Assembly: GCA_001563905.1 (NCBI GenBank)
Contig: LKMO01000004.1
Coordinates: forward strand, 1 to 45,573
Direction of reading: 5' to 3'
DNA length: 45,573 bases
Source: Nanohaloarchaea archaeon B1-Br10_U2g19
GTDB lineage: Archaea > Nanohalarchaeota > Nanosalinia > Nanosalinales > Nanosalinaceae
Positions within the stretch are counted from its first letter, which is position 1. Each line of letters begins with the position of its first letter. Below the pieces are notes generated by a model. That model was not told the origin of the DNA and did not search any database. It saw nothing but the letters and a program-made list of their open reading frames with translations. The position numbers were made by a program, and so were the translations under genes. This document shows positions 18,094 to 27,358 of the stretch, piece after piece.

Positions 18094-18933
18094 TCACCCT
18101 CTGTAGATTCTTTGACCGGGATAGGTTTCTGATGCGGGTTCGAGAAACTTGTCTATCTCTGAAAACTCTATTCCGCGTTCTTCTAGGTTTTTTCTGTCTT
18201 CTTCAGAGTAGTTTCTACCGAAGTCGCTGATATTGTCCTCTGAAGTTGAGACGTAGTAGCTGCCGATTTCTCTGAGCTGGTCCTGTTTCTCGGGGTGCGG
18301 ACGGTAAACTATCTTGTTCTCTTCGAAGTTGCTTTCCAGCCAGCCGGTATCTACTAAGGCGTTTAATTCTTGTTCGACAGCTCTTGAGACGCCAAACTCG
18401 TCATCATATGTTTTGCTTTTGTCTATAAACTCTGAAACTTTTTCAGGCGTCGTACGTGTTTTTCCGTCTTCTAATCTCGATCCTATTACTGTTAGGGTTT
18501 CTATGAGCTCCGACTCTGTAATATATCTTCCAACATCATGTGTTATAGGATTGACCGTAGAAGGACCATCAATCCAGTCGGGCTCCTCCAAAGGATACTC
18601 GGGAGTCTCGGACAGACAGTAAGCAAGATTTTTCGGCTTACTCATATTATTGTTCTTTACAGCTACACCGATCTTGTCGTCTTCGTCTCTACGTCTCAGA
18701 TTGATGATTGTGGTGGCGCCTCTATCTCTTAAATAAAGCAGCTCATTACCCAAATTGATATCGGTATCCTCTATTTTACCATCATTCTTCAAAGCAGCGC
18801 CTACACTGTCCTCTAAACTTTCTTTAGATGTTAAAAAACGGTTTTCAGATTCTTTAACGAGCTCAAACTCTTTTGCGCCTAAAGCGGCTAAAGTATATTT
18901 AAGATATTCTGGTCTTATCTCGTTTTCGATCAT
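18094..18933 (-). CDS. Hypothetical protein, paralog of 17391-18041
   Basis: NELLYLRDRGATTI and winged-helix-like segment VEQELNALVDTGWLE. Confidence 0.65.
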   Translation of the reverse strand: MIENEIRPEYLKYTLAALGAKEFELVKESENRFLTSKESLEDSVGAALKNDGKIEDTDINLGNELLYLRDRGATTIINLRRRDEDDKIGVAVKNNNMSKPKNLAYCLSETPEYPLEEPDWIDGPSTVNPITHDVGRYITESELIETLTVIGSRLEDGKTRTTPEKVSEFIDKSKTYDDEFGVSRAVEQELNALVDTGWLESNFEENKIVYRPHPEKQDQLREIGSYYVSTSEDNISDFGRNYSEEDRKNLEERGIEFSEIDKFLEPASETYPGQRIYRG

Positions 18934-21711
18934 TTAATGCATCACGATTGCAGGCTTTCCGGGCTCGGCTCTTGAGGCCTTATCTTCATTTGAGGTGTCT
19001 TCTTTTTCTATATCTATCGATACGTTGAATCTTTCAGACCATCTTCTTCTGTTCAGCTCTAGTGCTTCAGATTCTAGTTCAGAACCTAAAAACTGGTCTT
19101 TGAACTTTCCAGGGTTCTCAACGGCTCTTACAACCATTTTATTCACTTCTTGAGCTTTCGGTTTAAGATCATCGTCTAGAACTCGGCCCATCAGCTCTCC
19201 AACGTCGTTTGTTCCAAGATTACTGATTATCTTATTGAAAGCTTTGTACTTCCATTCTGCAGACTGTATAACCTTAACAGTTTCTGCATCACCTTCGATC
19301 ATTTCTTCAATATCTTGGATATCGCTAGAAACTTTCTGGAAATAGCTGTCTATCTTTTCAGCCTCTTCATCAAGAAGTTTCTCGTCGGTTTCAGGCCAGT
19401 CGGACTCTAATACAAAGTTCTCGTTTCCGAGTCTGTCCCAGAGCTCTTCGCTTAAGTGAGGTGCGTAAGGATTCAGCAGCTTTACAACCGTTTCGACTCC
19501 GCGGCTGAAGACTTTATGGTCAGGACTTTTTTGTCTGTACCAGTAAAGCTTTGTTAGAAGTCTGTCTATCTCACCTATTGCGAGATGGAACTCATAGTTT
19601 TCTGTCTCTTCTGTAACGTTCTCTATTGTCCTCTCTATCTGACTGGAAACTATTCTGTCTTCTAAACTGGAATCTTCGTCGAGAACAGGTTTTTCGTTGG
19701 TGAGTAAATCTTTGTTTTCAGTTACTAGTCTCTCAATTCTTTGAAGCATCTCCTCTGCAGCCTCTACTCCGTCTTCACTCCAGTCAAGCTCTTTCGTAGG
19801 TCCTGCTGCTCTAAGTATGAAAAGCCTTGCCGTGTCCGCGCCATGCTCTTCTACAAGCTTTGTCGGATCTACAACGTTTTTCTTAGACTTACTCATCTTT
19901 CTGACATCTACTTCTAAGTCCTTACCACATTTACTGCACACTTCGTTTTCTTCAACCTCTTCGGGGTATAACCAGCCATGTTCAGGACATTTGTAGGAAG
20001 GATGTCGTACCATTCCCAGTGTCAGAAGTTTTTCAAACGGCTCATCTACATCAATCATTTCTTGATCTCTGAAGAACTTGGTGAAGAATCTTGAGTAAAG
20101 TAAATGCATTACTGCGTGCTCTATACCTCCAATATACTGATCTACGTTCATCCAGTACTCTGCTTCATCAATATCGAAAGGTAGCTCACTGTTTTCAGGA
20201 GATGTGTAACGTAGGAAGTACCAAGAACTGCCGATAAAGGTATCCATCGTATCTGTTTCTCTTTCAGCCTCTCCGCCACATTCCGGACAGTCTACCTTGT
20301 GCCAGGTGTCAGAGGTCTCTATAGGGTTTCCTCGTCCTGTAAACTCTACATCTTCAGGAAGCTTTACCGGTAAGTCTTCTTCGGGCACAGGAACAGATCC
20401 GCAATCTTCGCAGTTGATAATCGGTATAGGTGTTCCCCAGTATCTTTGACGGGAGATAAGCCAGTCACGTAGCTTGTAACTTACTTCTGCGTTTCCTATA
20501 TCTTTCTTCTCAAGCTCTTCGATAGCTTTTTCTATTCCTTCATCCTTGTCTAATCCGTTCAGAAACTCGGAGTTAACGTGTTCTCCATCGTCTGAATACG
20601 CCTCTTCATTAAAGTCGTGGTCTTCTTCAGGCTCTACAACTTTCTTTATTTCTACGCCGTGTTCTTGTGCGAACTCGAAGTCTCTCTGATCGTGAGCAGG
20701 TACAGCCATTATTGCACCGGTTCCGTAGTCCATCAAGACAAACTCTGCTATATAGATAGGGATTTCTTCGCCGGTAAAAGGGTTTTCTGCATGTTTTCCT
20801 GTGAATACTCCTTCTTTATTCTTCTCTTCTCTTTCTTCTGAGTCTCGTTTTTTAGCTTCTCTAATATAGTCTTGGATATCTTCGTCTTCTTCTGCTAGCT
20901 CTTCAGCATAGTCGTGTTCCGGTGCTAAAGCCATGAAAGTTGCACCGAAAATAGTGTCAGGACGGGTTGTAAAAACTTCTAGCTCTCTGTCAGAGTCTTT
21001 TACGTTGAACTGGATTGAAGCTCCGTGACTCTTACCTATCCAGTCGTGCTGCATCTTCCTGACTTTGTCAGGCCATCCTTCTAACTGTTCTAAGTCGGTT
21101 AGAAGCTCGTCAGCATACTCTGTTATCTTAAGGAACCACTGTTCCATATCTTTCTTCTGGACTACGGAGTCGCATCTCCAGCAAAGACCGTCTTCAACCT
21201 GTTCGTCAGCTAGAACGGTTTCGCAGCTAGGACACCAGTTTACTTCGGACTCTCCTTTGTAAGCTAAATCGTTTTCTAACATCTTTAGGAAGTTCCACTG
21301 GTTCCATTTGTAGTACTCAGGATCACATGTAGCGATTTCTCGGTCCCAGTCGTAGGAGAAGCCCATTCTTTTGAGCTGTCCTCTCATGTTCTCTATACAG
21401 TCGTATGTCCAGTCGCGAGGACTTACGTCTCTGTCGATTGCAGCGTTTTCGGCTGGTAGTCCGAAGGCGTCCCAGCCCATAGGATGCATAACGTCGAAGC
21501 CTTGCATCCTTTTCATTCTTGCCGGTGCGTCTCCGAGAGAAAAGTTTCTTACGTGGCCCATGTGCAGGTTTCCGGAGGGATATGGAAACATCTCCAGTAC
21601 GTAGTATTTTTCTGCATCAGTTCTTTCGGTCTTGTGAACTTCTGCGTTTTCCCATTTTTCCTGCCATTTTTTCTCTATCGAGTTTAGCCTATCTGCGAAC
21701 TCCTGAGCCAT
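18934..21711 (-). CDS. leuS: Leucyl-tRNA synthetase
   Basis: FPYPSGNLHMGHVRN, KMSKSKKN, CP1 editing domain. Confidence 0.97.
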   Translation of the reverse strand: MAQEFADRLNSIEKKWQEKWENAEVHKTERTDAEKYYVLEMFPYPSGNLHMGHVRNFSLGDAPARMKRMQGFDVMHPMGWDAFGLPAENAAIDRDVSPRDWTYDCIENMRGQLKRMGFSYDWDREIATCDPEYYKWNQWNFLKMLENDLAYKGESEVNWCPSCETVLADEQVEDGLCWRCDSVVQKKDMEQWFLKITEYADELLTDLEQLEGWPDKVRKMQHDWIGKSHGASIQFNVKDSDRELEVFTTRPDTIFGATFMALAPEHDYAEELAEEDEDIQDYIREAKKRDSEEREEKNKEGVFTGKHAENPFTGEEIPIYIAEFVLMDYGTGAIMAVPAHDQRDFEFAQEHGVEIKKVVEPEEDHDFNEEAYSDDGEHVNSEFLNGLDKDEGIEKAIEELEKKDIGNAEVSYKLRDWLISRQRYWGTPIPIINCEDCGSVPVPEEDLPVKLPEDVEFTGRGNPIETSDTWHKVDCPECGGEAERETDTMDTFIGSSWYFLRYTSPENSELPFDIDEAEYWMNVDQYIGGIEHAVMHLLYSRFFTKFFRDQEMIDVDEPFEKLLTLGMVRHPSYKCPEHGWLYPEEVEENEVCSKCGKDLEVDVRKMSKSKKNVVDPTKLVEEHGADTARLFILRAAGPTKELDWSEDGVEAAEEMLQRIERLVTENKDLLTNEKPVLDEDSSLEDRIVSSQIERTIENVTEETENYEFHLAIGEIDRLLTKLYWYRQKSPDHKVFSRGVETVVKLLNPYAPHLSEELWDRLGNENFVLESDWPETDEKLLDEEAEKIDSYFQKVSSDIQDIEEMIEGDAETVKVIQSAEWKYKAFNKIISNLGTNDVGELMGRVLDDDLKPKAQEVNKMVVRAVENPGKFKDQFLGSELESEALELNRRRWSERFNVSIDIEKEDTSNEDKASRAEPGKPAIVMH

Positions 21712-21828
21712 ACAGTACTATTAAACGGTAAACTTATTTCAATTTGAAGTATCAAACCTGTCTAACAAAAATAGTTTGTTGTTCTCCACTAGGTAATTTA
21801 AAGGAAGGGAATCAAATTCTATGATACG

Positions 21829-22596
21829 ATGACCCGGCTGATATGTGTAAGTAGTGGAAAAGGAGGAACAGGAAAGACAACAACAACCTCCAACCTTGGT
21901 GCAGCACTGACACATTTCGGATCAGATACTATTGTGCTGGACGCAAATCTAACCAATCCGAATCTAGGATTCCATCTAGGTATACCTTTGTATCCTAAGA
22001 CCTTACACGACGTTTTGAAAGGTGATGCGCATATCACGGAAGCAATGTATATCCACAACTCGGGTCTAAGAGTTGTACCGGCCGGACTATCAATCGAAGA
22101 TCTTGTTGATACTTCTCCAGACAATCTTTCTGACGTGCTTTTAGATACTGTAGGAGAACCTGACTTCGTACTAGTTGACTCTGCAGCAGGACTAGGAAAC
22201 GAATCAATAAACGCGATAGAGGCTTCAGATGAAGTACTTGTCGTAACAAACCCTAATCTACCAGCAGTAACTGATGCACTAAAAACAGTTAATATAGCTG
22301 AAGAAGCAGGTACAGATGTACTAGGCGTAGTTCTAAACCGTGTGAACGGACATGAGTCAGAACTAGATGCTGAAGAAGTTGAATCAATGCTTGGATACCA
22401 AGTAATAATGGATGTACCTGAACATAACAAAGTTCAGGAAGCGCTTTCCGTCAAAAAACCTGTTGTTCACCATGAACCAGACCACCACGTCTCAGAACGG
22501 TTCAAAGCTGTAGCAGCAGAAGTAGCAAACATAGAGTACGAACCAGATCTAAGAGAAAAAGGATTCTTCGCAAAATTCATGGAAAAATTCAAATAA
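21829..22596 (+). CDS. minD: MinD-like ParA-family ATPase with C-terminal amphipathic tail
   Basis: Deviant Walker A GKGGTGKTTTTSNLG; tail GFFAKFMEKFK. Confidence 0.92.
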   Translation: MTRLICVSSGKGGTGKTTTTSNLGAALTHFGSDTIVLDANLTNPNLGFHLGIPLYPKTLHDVLKGDAHITEAMYIHNSGLRVVPAGLSIEDLVDTSPDNLSDVLLDTVGEPDFVLVDSAAGLGNESINAIEASDEVLVVTNPNLPAVTDALKTVNIAEEAGTDVLGVVLNRVNGHESELDAEEVESMLGYQVIMDVPEHNKVQEALSVKKPVVHHEPDHHVSERFKAVAAEVANIEYEPDLREKGFFAKFMEKFK

Positions 22597-22673
22597 AAAC
22601 AGTATAAACTTTTCTCCGCCAAATTCGTAGTCTAAGAATTATTTTGAAGCTAGAAGACTACAGATTACTGTTT
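22597..22673 (+). other. Nested inverted repeat between the two minD genes
   Basis: AAACAGTA (22597-22604)/TACTGTTT (22666-22673) enclosing GTAGTCT (22627-22633)/AGACTAC (22655-22661). Confidence 0.5.
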
Positions 22674-22729
22674 ATTATAACCTGGACAAATGATCAAGTT
22701 TTTATTAAGGGTTACGAAAACCTTTACTG

Positions 22730-23491
22730 ATGACTCGTGTAATCTCAGTTGTCTCCGGTAAAGGAGGAGTAGGAAAGACTACAGTAACATCAAATATCGG
22801 TGTAGCGCTTTCCCAGCAAGGTGAAGACGTATTAATTATCGACGGTAACTTTTCCGGAGCAAACATAGCACAGCATTTTGGTATAGGTTTTCAAGATGTA
22901 TCGTTGAACGATGTTCTTGAAGGAGACGCATACATTACACAAGCAGTAGCCAAACATCCTGCAGGAGTATCACTGCTTCCGGCATCGATTCTAGAGTTCA
23001 ATGCAAATGCTGACAGTCTTAAACACTCTCTTATAGAGTTTCTAGGACAGAAAGACTACGTACTAATTGATGCTGCCGCAGGTACAGACGAAGAAGTCCA
23101 GGCAGCAATAGAAGCCTCAGACGAAGTACTACTTGTAGCACATCCAGAGCTTCCAGCCCTAACCAACTGCTTAGGAGCCAAAAAACTGGCGGAACAGCTA
23201 GATAGAGAAGTACTAGGCCTAGTTCTCAACAGTGTAAGAAATGAGAAGTCAGAGGTTGACAGAGAAGATATAAGAGAACTTGTTGAGGCAGAGATAATAG
23301 GAATGGTTCCTGACCATAAACATGTTAGAGAAGGGATCGCACTGAGGAAACCGGTAGTAGATTATAAACCTAACTCTGAAGCATCTACAGCTTTACATGA
23401 TGTTGCTCACAGGGTTAGAGGCGAGGAACCGCCTAAGAGAGGTATAAAAGGTAAGCTACAGTCAAAGATTGAGGAGCTATCGCCTTTCTAA
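22730..23491 (+). CDS. minD: MinD-like ParA-family ATPase
   Basis: GKGGVGKTTVTSNIG, Walker B-like YVLIDAAAG. Confidence 0.92.
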   Translation: MTRVISVVSGKGGVGKTTVTSNIGVALSQQGEDVLIIDGNFSGANIAQHFGIGFQDVSLNDVLEGDAYITQAVAKHPAGVSLLPASILEFNANADSLKHSLIEFLGQKDYVLIDAAAGTDEEVQAAIEASDEVLLVAHPELPALTNCLGAKKLAEQLDREVLGLVLNSVRNEKSEVDREDIRELVEAEIIGMVPDHKHVREGIALRKPVVDYKPNSEASTALHDVAHRVRGEEPPKRGIKGKLQSKIEELSPF

Positions 23492-23530
23492 CAACTTAAA
23501 AAACGAAGACAACTACTTCTTTAACAGCAA

Positions 23531-24052
23531 ATGACTGATTTGAAGCCGTACGAAAAATATCTCTGGAGTACTAAAAGAGAAGACTACGAGAAAAAACAGG
23601 TTCCTGAAGATATAGACTGTGTCTTCTGCGCCTTAGTTGAGGTAGATGAACGGGTAACAAAGCTTACAGTCTTCGAAGACGACTTTCTCACAGTTCAAAT
23701 GAATATCTATCCGTACAGCACCGGACACTTGATGGTTATACCTAAAAGACATGTCAACTCTCTAACCGACTTAACCGATGAAGAGAGAAACAGGCTTTTC
23801 AAAATGGTTTCAAAGGTTGAACAGCTTCAAAGAACGGTGGTTGAACCTGAAGGAGTTGATATAGGAATGAATCTAGGAGAAGCTGCAGGAGAGTCAATAC
23901 TTCACATGCATGTACATTTAGTTCCTATGAGCTATGGCGGCAGAGGATTTATGGAAACCGCTTTAGATACAAAGGTGATGAAGAAGACTCTGGAAGATAT
24001 GTGTGAGGACTACAGAGAACAAACCGAAATACTCGAAGATTACTGGGGTTAA
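23531..24052 (+). CDS. HIT family hydrolase
   Basis: CVFCALVE and histidine triad HMHVHLVP. Confidence 0.94.
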   Translation: MTDLKPYEKYLWSTKREDYEKKQVPEDIDCVFCALVEVDERVTKLTVFEDDFLTVQMNIYPYSTGHLMVIPKRHVNSLTDLTDEERNRLFKMVSKVEQLQRTVVEPEGVDIGMNLGEAAGESILHMHVHLVPMSYGGRGFMETALDTKVMKKTLEDMCEDYREQTEILEDYWG

Positions 24053-24091
24053 CGTACAATAACTTAAACCAACGTATTTTCATTATACCTT

Positions 24092-25423
24092 ATGACAGGT
24101 TTTTTTCATGCCTACGATCTAAGAGGAAAATACCCGGAACAGATAAGCGAAAAAGAAGCAGAGAAAGTAGGTAAGGCTTACGGAACATTTACAGATGCTG
24201 AAAAAGTTTTAGTAGGTAGAGATGGTAGAAAACATGCTGAAAAAATCACTGAATCATTTATAGAAGGCATAACTTCTACAGGTACTGACGTGGTTAATGC
24301 TGGTTTAGCACCTTCTCCAGTAGTATACTTTGGAATGGTTGAAAACAGTATAGAATCTGCTGCAGTAGTAACAGCATCCCATAATCCCTCAGAGTATACA
24401 GGATTCAAGTTCTGTAAAGAAAATGCTTTAGCAATGTCCAGAGAAGGAGGAATGAAGAAAATAGAAGAAATCTATGCTGAAGAAAGATTTGAAACCGGTG
24501 AAGGAAAAACAGAAACCCTGGATTTGAAACAAACCTATATCGAATTTGTAAAAGATAACATCAGCCTAGAAAAAGATCTAGATATTGCAATAAACTTTGG
24601 AAACGGTGTTGCAACAGTTCTAGGCAGAGAACTATTTGAAGAACTAGGATGCAACGTCAAAACAGTCAACGACGAGCTGGACGGAGACTTCCCAAATCAT
24701 TTACCTGCACCAGGAAACGAAGAAGCACAGAAACAGTTAGAGGCTGAAATGACTGATGAAGATCTCGGGATAATCTTCGATGGAGATGGAGACCGTGCAG
24801 GATTCATACTTCCCGGATATGGTTACATATCTGAAGACGAGGTTCTTGCAGTCTTCTCGAAAGAATGTCTAGAAAGCTCTAAAGGAACCGTAATCTACGA
24901 CTTGAGAGCTTCAAAACTTGTGCCGGAAATAATTGAAAAATACGGTGGCAAACCATCAACCGCAAGAGTAGGCCACACGTTTATCTCTGAAGAGATACAT
25001 TCTGATCCGTCTATAGTCTTCGCAGGAGAACTTTCAGGACATTACTACTTCCCTGGCTTCAACGTTCCCTGGGACGACGGTCTATTCTCAGCAGCACTTA
25101 TGTGTCAGATAGTTTCAGAACAGGATCTAGCTGAACTGTTAAACAGTTTTGAAGACTATCCTGTCTCACCGGAGTTAAGGCTGGACTGTCCGCACAGCTC
25201 TAAAAAGCCTGTTATAGACAAGCTTAAGAAAGAGTACAGCGACCATAAGCTGTCAACTGTAGACGGTGTAAAGATCCATTTCGATAAGGGCTGGGCTCTT
25301 ATAAGACCTTCAAACACTGAAGAGAAGATGTCTGTAAGATGTGAGGCGGATACTCAGGAAGACGTTGACAGACTTCTGAAACAGGTGAGGGGTGATGTGG
25401 AGCGGCTGATAGAGAACAGTTAA
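24092..25423 (+). CDS. Phosphomannomutase/phosphoglucomutase
   Basis: VTASHNPSEYTGFKF phosphoserine loop; DGDGDR metal loop; sugar loop GELSGHYYF. Confidence 0.95.
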   Translation: MTGFFHAYDLRGKYPEQISEKEAEKVGKAYGTFTDAEKVLVGRDGRKHAEKITESFIEGITSTGTDVVNAGLAPSPVVYFGMVENSIESAAVVTASHNPSEYTGFKFCKENALAMSREGGMKKIEEIYAEERFETGEGKTETLDLKQTYIEFVKDNISLEKDLDIAINFGNGVATVLGRELFEELGCNVKTVNDELDGDFPNHLPAPGNEEAQKQLEAEMTDEDLGIIFDGDGDRAGFILPGYGYISEDEVLAVFSKECLESSKGTVIYDLRASKLVPEIIEKYGGKPSTARVGHTFISEEIHSDPSIVFAGELSGHYYFPGFNVPWDDGLFSAALMCQIVSEQDLAELLNSFEDYPVSPELRLDCPHSSKKPVIDKLKKEYSDHKLSTVDGVKIHFDKGWALIRPSNTEEKMSVRCEADTQEDVDRLLKQVRGDVERLIENS

Positions 25424-26685
25424 TCTCCATTAATCTCGGATACGAACGCTCCTGAGGATATAATATCTCCCATTCCCACAGTTCTTTCAGGCTTCTGATG
25501 GATTATGGTAGGTATTGCTACAACTTGGTGCTCGTCAAGTCTTGCAATACCGGTTTCGGAGAATGAGTCTAGGTTAAAGAAGTCTTCAAAGTGTTCAAGC
25601 TCTCTTAAACCGTTTAGTTCTTTGTTCTCCATGTTGAAGTCTTCTATATCTGTCAGATCAGGTATAACTCCTGTCTCAGCCTTCTGTATCGCAGATATTT
25701 CGCCGTAAAGCATTGATTTACGTATTTTTTCAGGCTTTCGTGGATAGCTCTTACCTGTTACGGTTATATGGTATCTGTAGGTGTGTAGGTGTAGTCGGGA
25801 TACTTCCAAGTCCTCAACAATTTCTTTGCTGTGGTGGAATGCTTCGCCTAAACTGACGTCTTCTTCCAACTCTTCATCGTAGAGGAGCCTTACCATCTTC
25901 TTGAACTCGGTTTCATCCATGCCGAGACTGTCTACTTCCGGTGCTATATGTTTCAAAATGTTTGAAGCGGTTTCATCGTCCTTGTGAGCGTATTCAAGGT
26001 GTAGTGGTACTTCAATTTTAGCTAGTTGAAGCGCTGCTTTCTTCAGTTTCGCCTCTTTGTTACCTTCCACATTATGAAAACCTGATAATAAAGCACAGTC
26101 TATATTGTCTTGTATAACGCCTAGTTTATCCTCTATACCTTTACGGAAGTACGGGCCAAATCCTTTCAGGTTATCCGAGACTATGAGTCGTCCCGACTTC
26201 TCTTGATCAAACTCAAAAATATGGTTTGTCTTAGTTCTATCAGTGTTCGAACTGTCTCTAACGTTTTTAAGCCGGAACTCTCCTTCTATAACTGGATAAA
26301 GTATTTTATCTTCTAATTTGTCTGCTAGCTCTTGTGAGAGAAAAGGCGTATAGAAAATTATGCCGTTCCCGGTCTTAGCAAGATAGTTGGCCATTATACC
26401 TCCTTGGCCGCCAATAAACTTTTCTCCTTCAAAATCTATATCCATATCTAGCTTGATCTCATGGTTCTCACCCTCTTGTATACAGTAGGCAAGACATGAT
26501 CTCAGATCGGACAGCGAGGACGCCGTATCTTTGAACTTTGGCTCGGCACCTTCCAGATTAATATCGAGTTCAGAAACTTTGTGAACACAGTCTATATTTG
26601 CATTGAAACCTGTTAAAACATCTGTAGAGTTTTCAACAAGCTCTATACTTTCCTTGTATTTTTTTATCCAACTATTATTTTTCAT
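25420..26685 (-). CDS. ADP-dependent phosphofructokinase/glucokinase
   Basis: TGFNANIDCVHKV; VGMGDIISSGAF catalytic GxGD. Confidence 0.9.
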   Translation of the reverse strand: MKNNSWIKKYKESIELVENSTDVLTGFNANIDCVHKVSELDINLEGAEPKFKDTASSLSDLRSCLAYCIQEGENHEIKLDMDIDFEGEKFIGGQGGIMANYLAKTGNGIIFYTPFLSQELADKLEDKILYPVIEGEFRLKNVRDSSNTDRTKTNHIFEFDQEKSGRLIVSDNLKGFGPYFRKGIEDKLGVIQDNIDCALLSGFHNVEGNKEAKLKKAALQLAKIEVPLHLEYAHKDDETASNILKHIAPEVDSLGMDETEFKKMVRLLYDEELEEDVSLGEAFHHSKEIVEDLEVSRLHLHTYRYHITVTGKSYPRKPEKIRKSMLYGEISAIQKAETGVIPDLTDIEDFNMENKELNGLRELEHFEDFFNLDSFSETGIARLDEHQVVAIPTIIHQKPERTVGMGDIISSGAFVSEINGD

Positions 26686-27322
26686 ATCCTTTACACAGCT
26701 CCTTTAAAGCTTCTAAACAGTTTTCGGATTTTACAACTCCTGAAGCAACTAAAACTCCTTTACAGCCTAGCTCTAAGCTGATACGTACATCTTCTGAATC
26801 CTTTATTCCTGCACCGGTTAATGTAGGAACGTCTCCTGACTGTTCTACAGCCTTTTCAATAAGCTCGGGCTTGGCGCTAGAAACAGATACGTCGCCGCCG
26901 ATAAGCTCTGGAGGTTCAAAAGCAATATAGTCTGGTTCGAGCTCTGAAAGCTTTCCACATTCTTCAGGGCTTTGAGCACATACTATAGAGGTTATATCAT
27001 GTTCGCGCGCCTTCTCAACAGCTTTCTCAACTGTATCTGGATCCAGTCTTCTCTCGGAATGGTTGATAAGTGTCCCTGTAGCTCCTGCTTGTTTGATACC
27101 TTCTGCTAGTATACTTCCTGTATGGCTTCCTGGTTCTACAGGATCTAGATGTTGAGAGAATACAGGTGTTTCAAGACCTTTGACACGTAAAATATCTTGA
27201 GGCTGTGGTACTACAACAATCTCGGTATCTGTTTCGTTCATAGCTTTCTCGCAGGCTTCAGCAACTTTTACAGAGTTTTCTCCTGTCGACTGTTTGTAGG
27301 TCTTGAAGTTGATCACTATCAT
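26675..27322 (-). CDS. tpiA: Triosephosphate isomerase, archaeal short form
   Basis: INFKTYKQSTGENSVKVAEACE; NHSERRL; AFEPPELIG. Confidence 0.95.
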   Translation of the reverse strand: MIVINFKTYKQSTGENSVKVAEACEKAMNETDTEIVVVPQPQDILRVKGLETPVFSQHLDPVEPGSHTGSILAEGIKQAGATGTLINHSERRLDPDTVEKAVEKAREHDITSIVCAQSPEECGKLSELEPDYIAFEPPELIGGDVSVSSAKPELIEKAVEQSGDVPTLTGAGIKDSEDVRISLELGCKGVLVASGVVKSENCLEALKELCKGYEK

Positions 27323-27358
27323 TTTTCTTTCTAAAAGAGTTTTACTTTGTCCCTGTAT

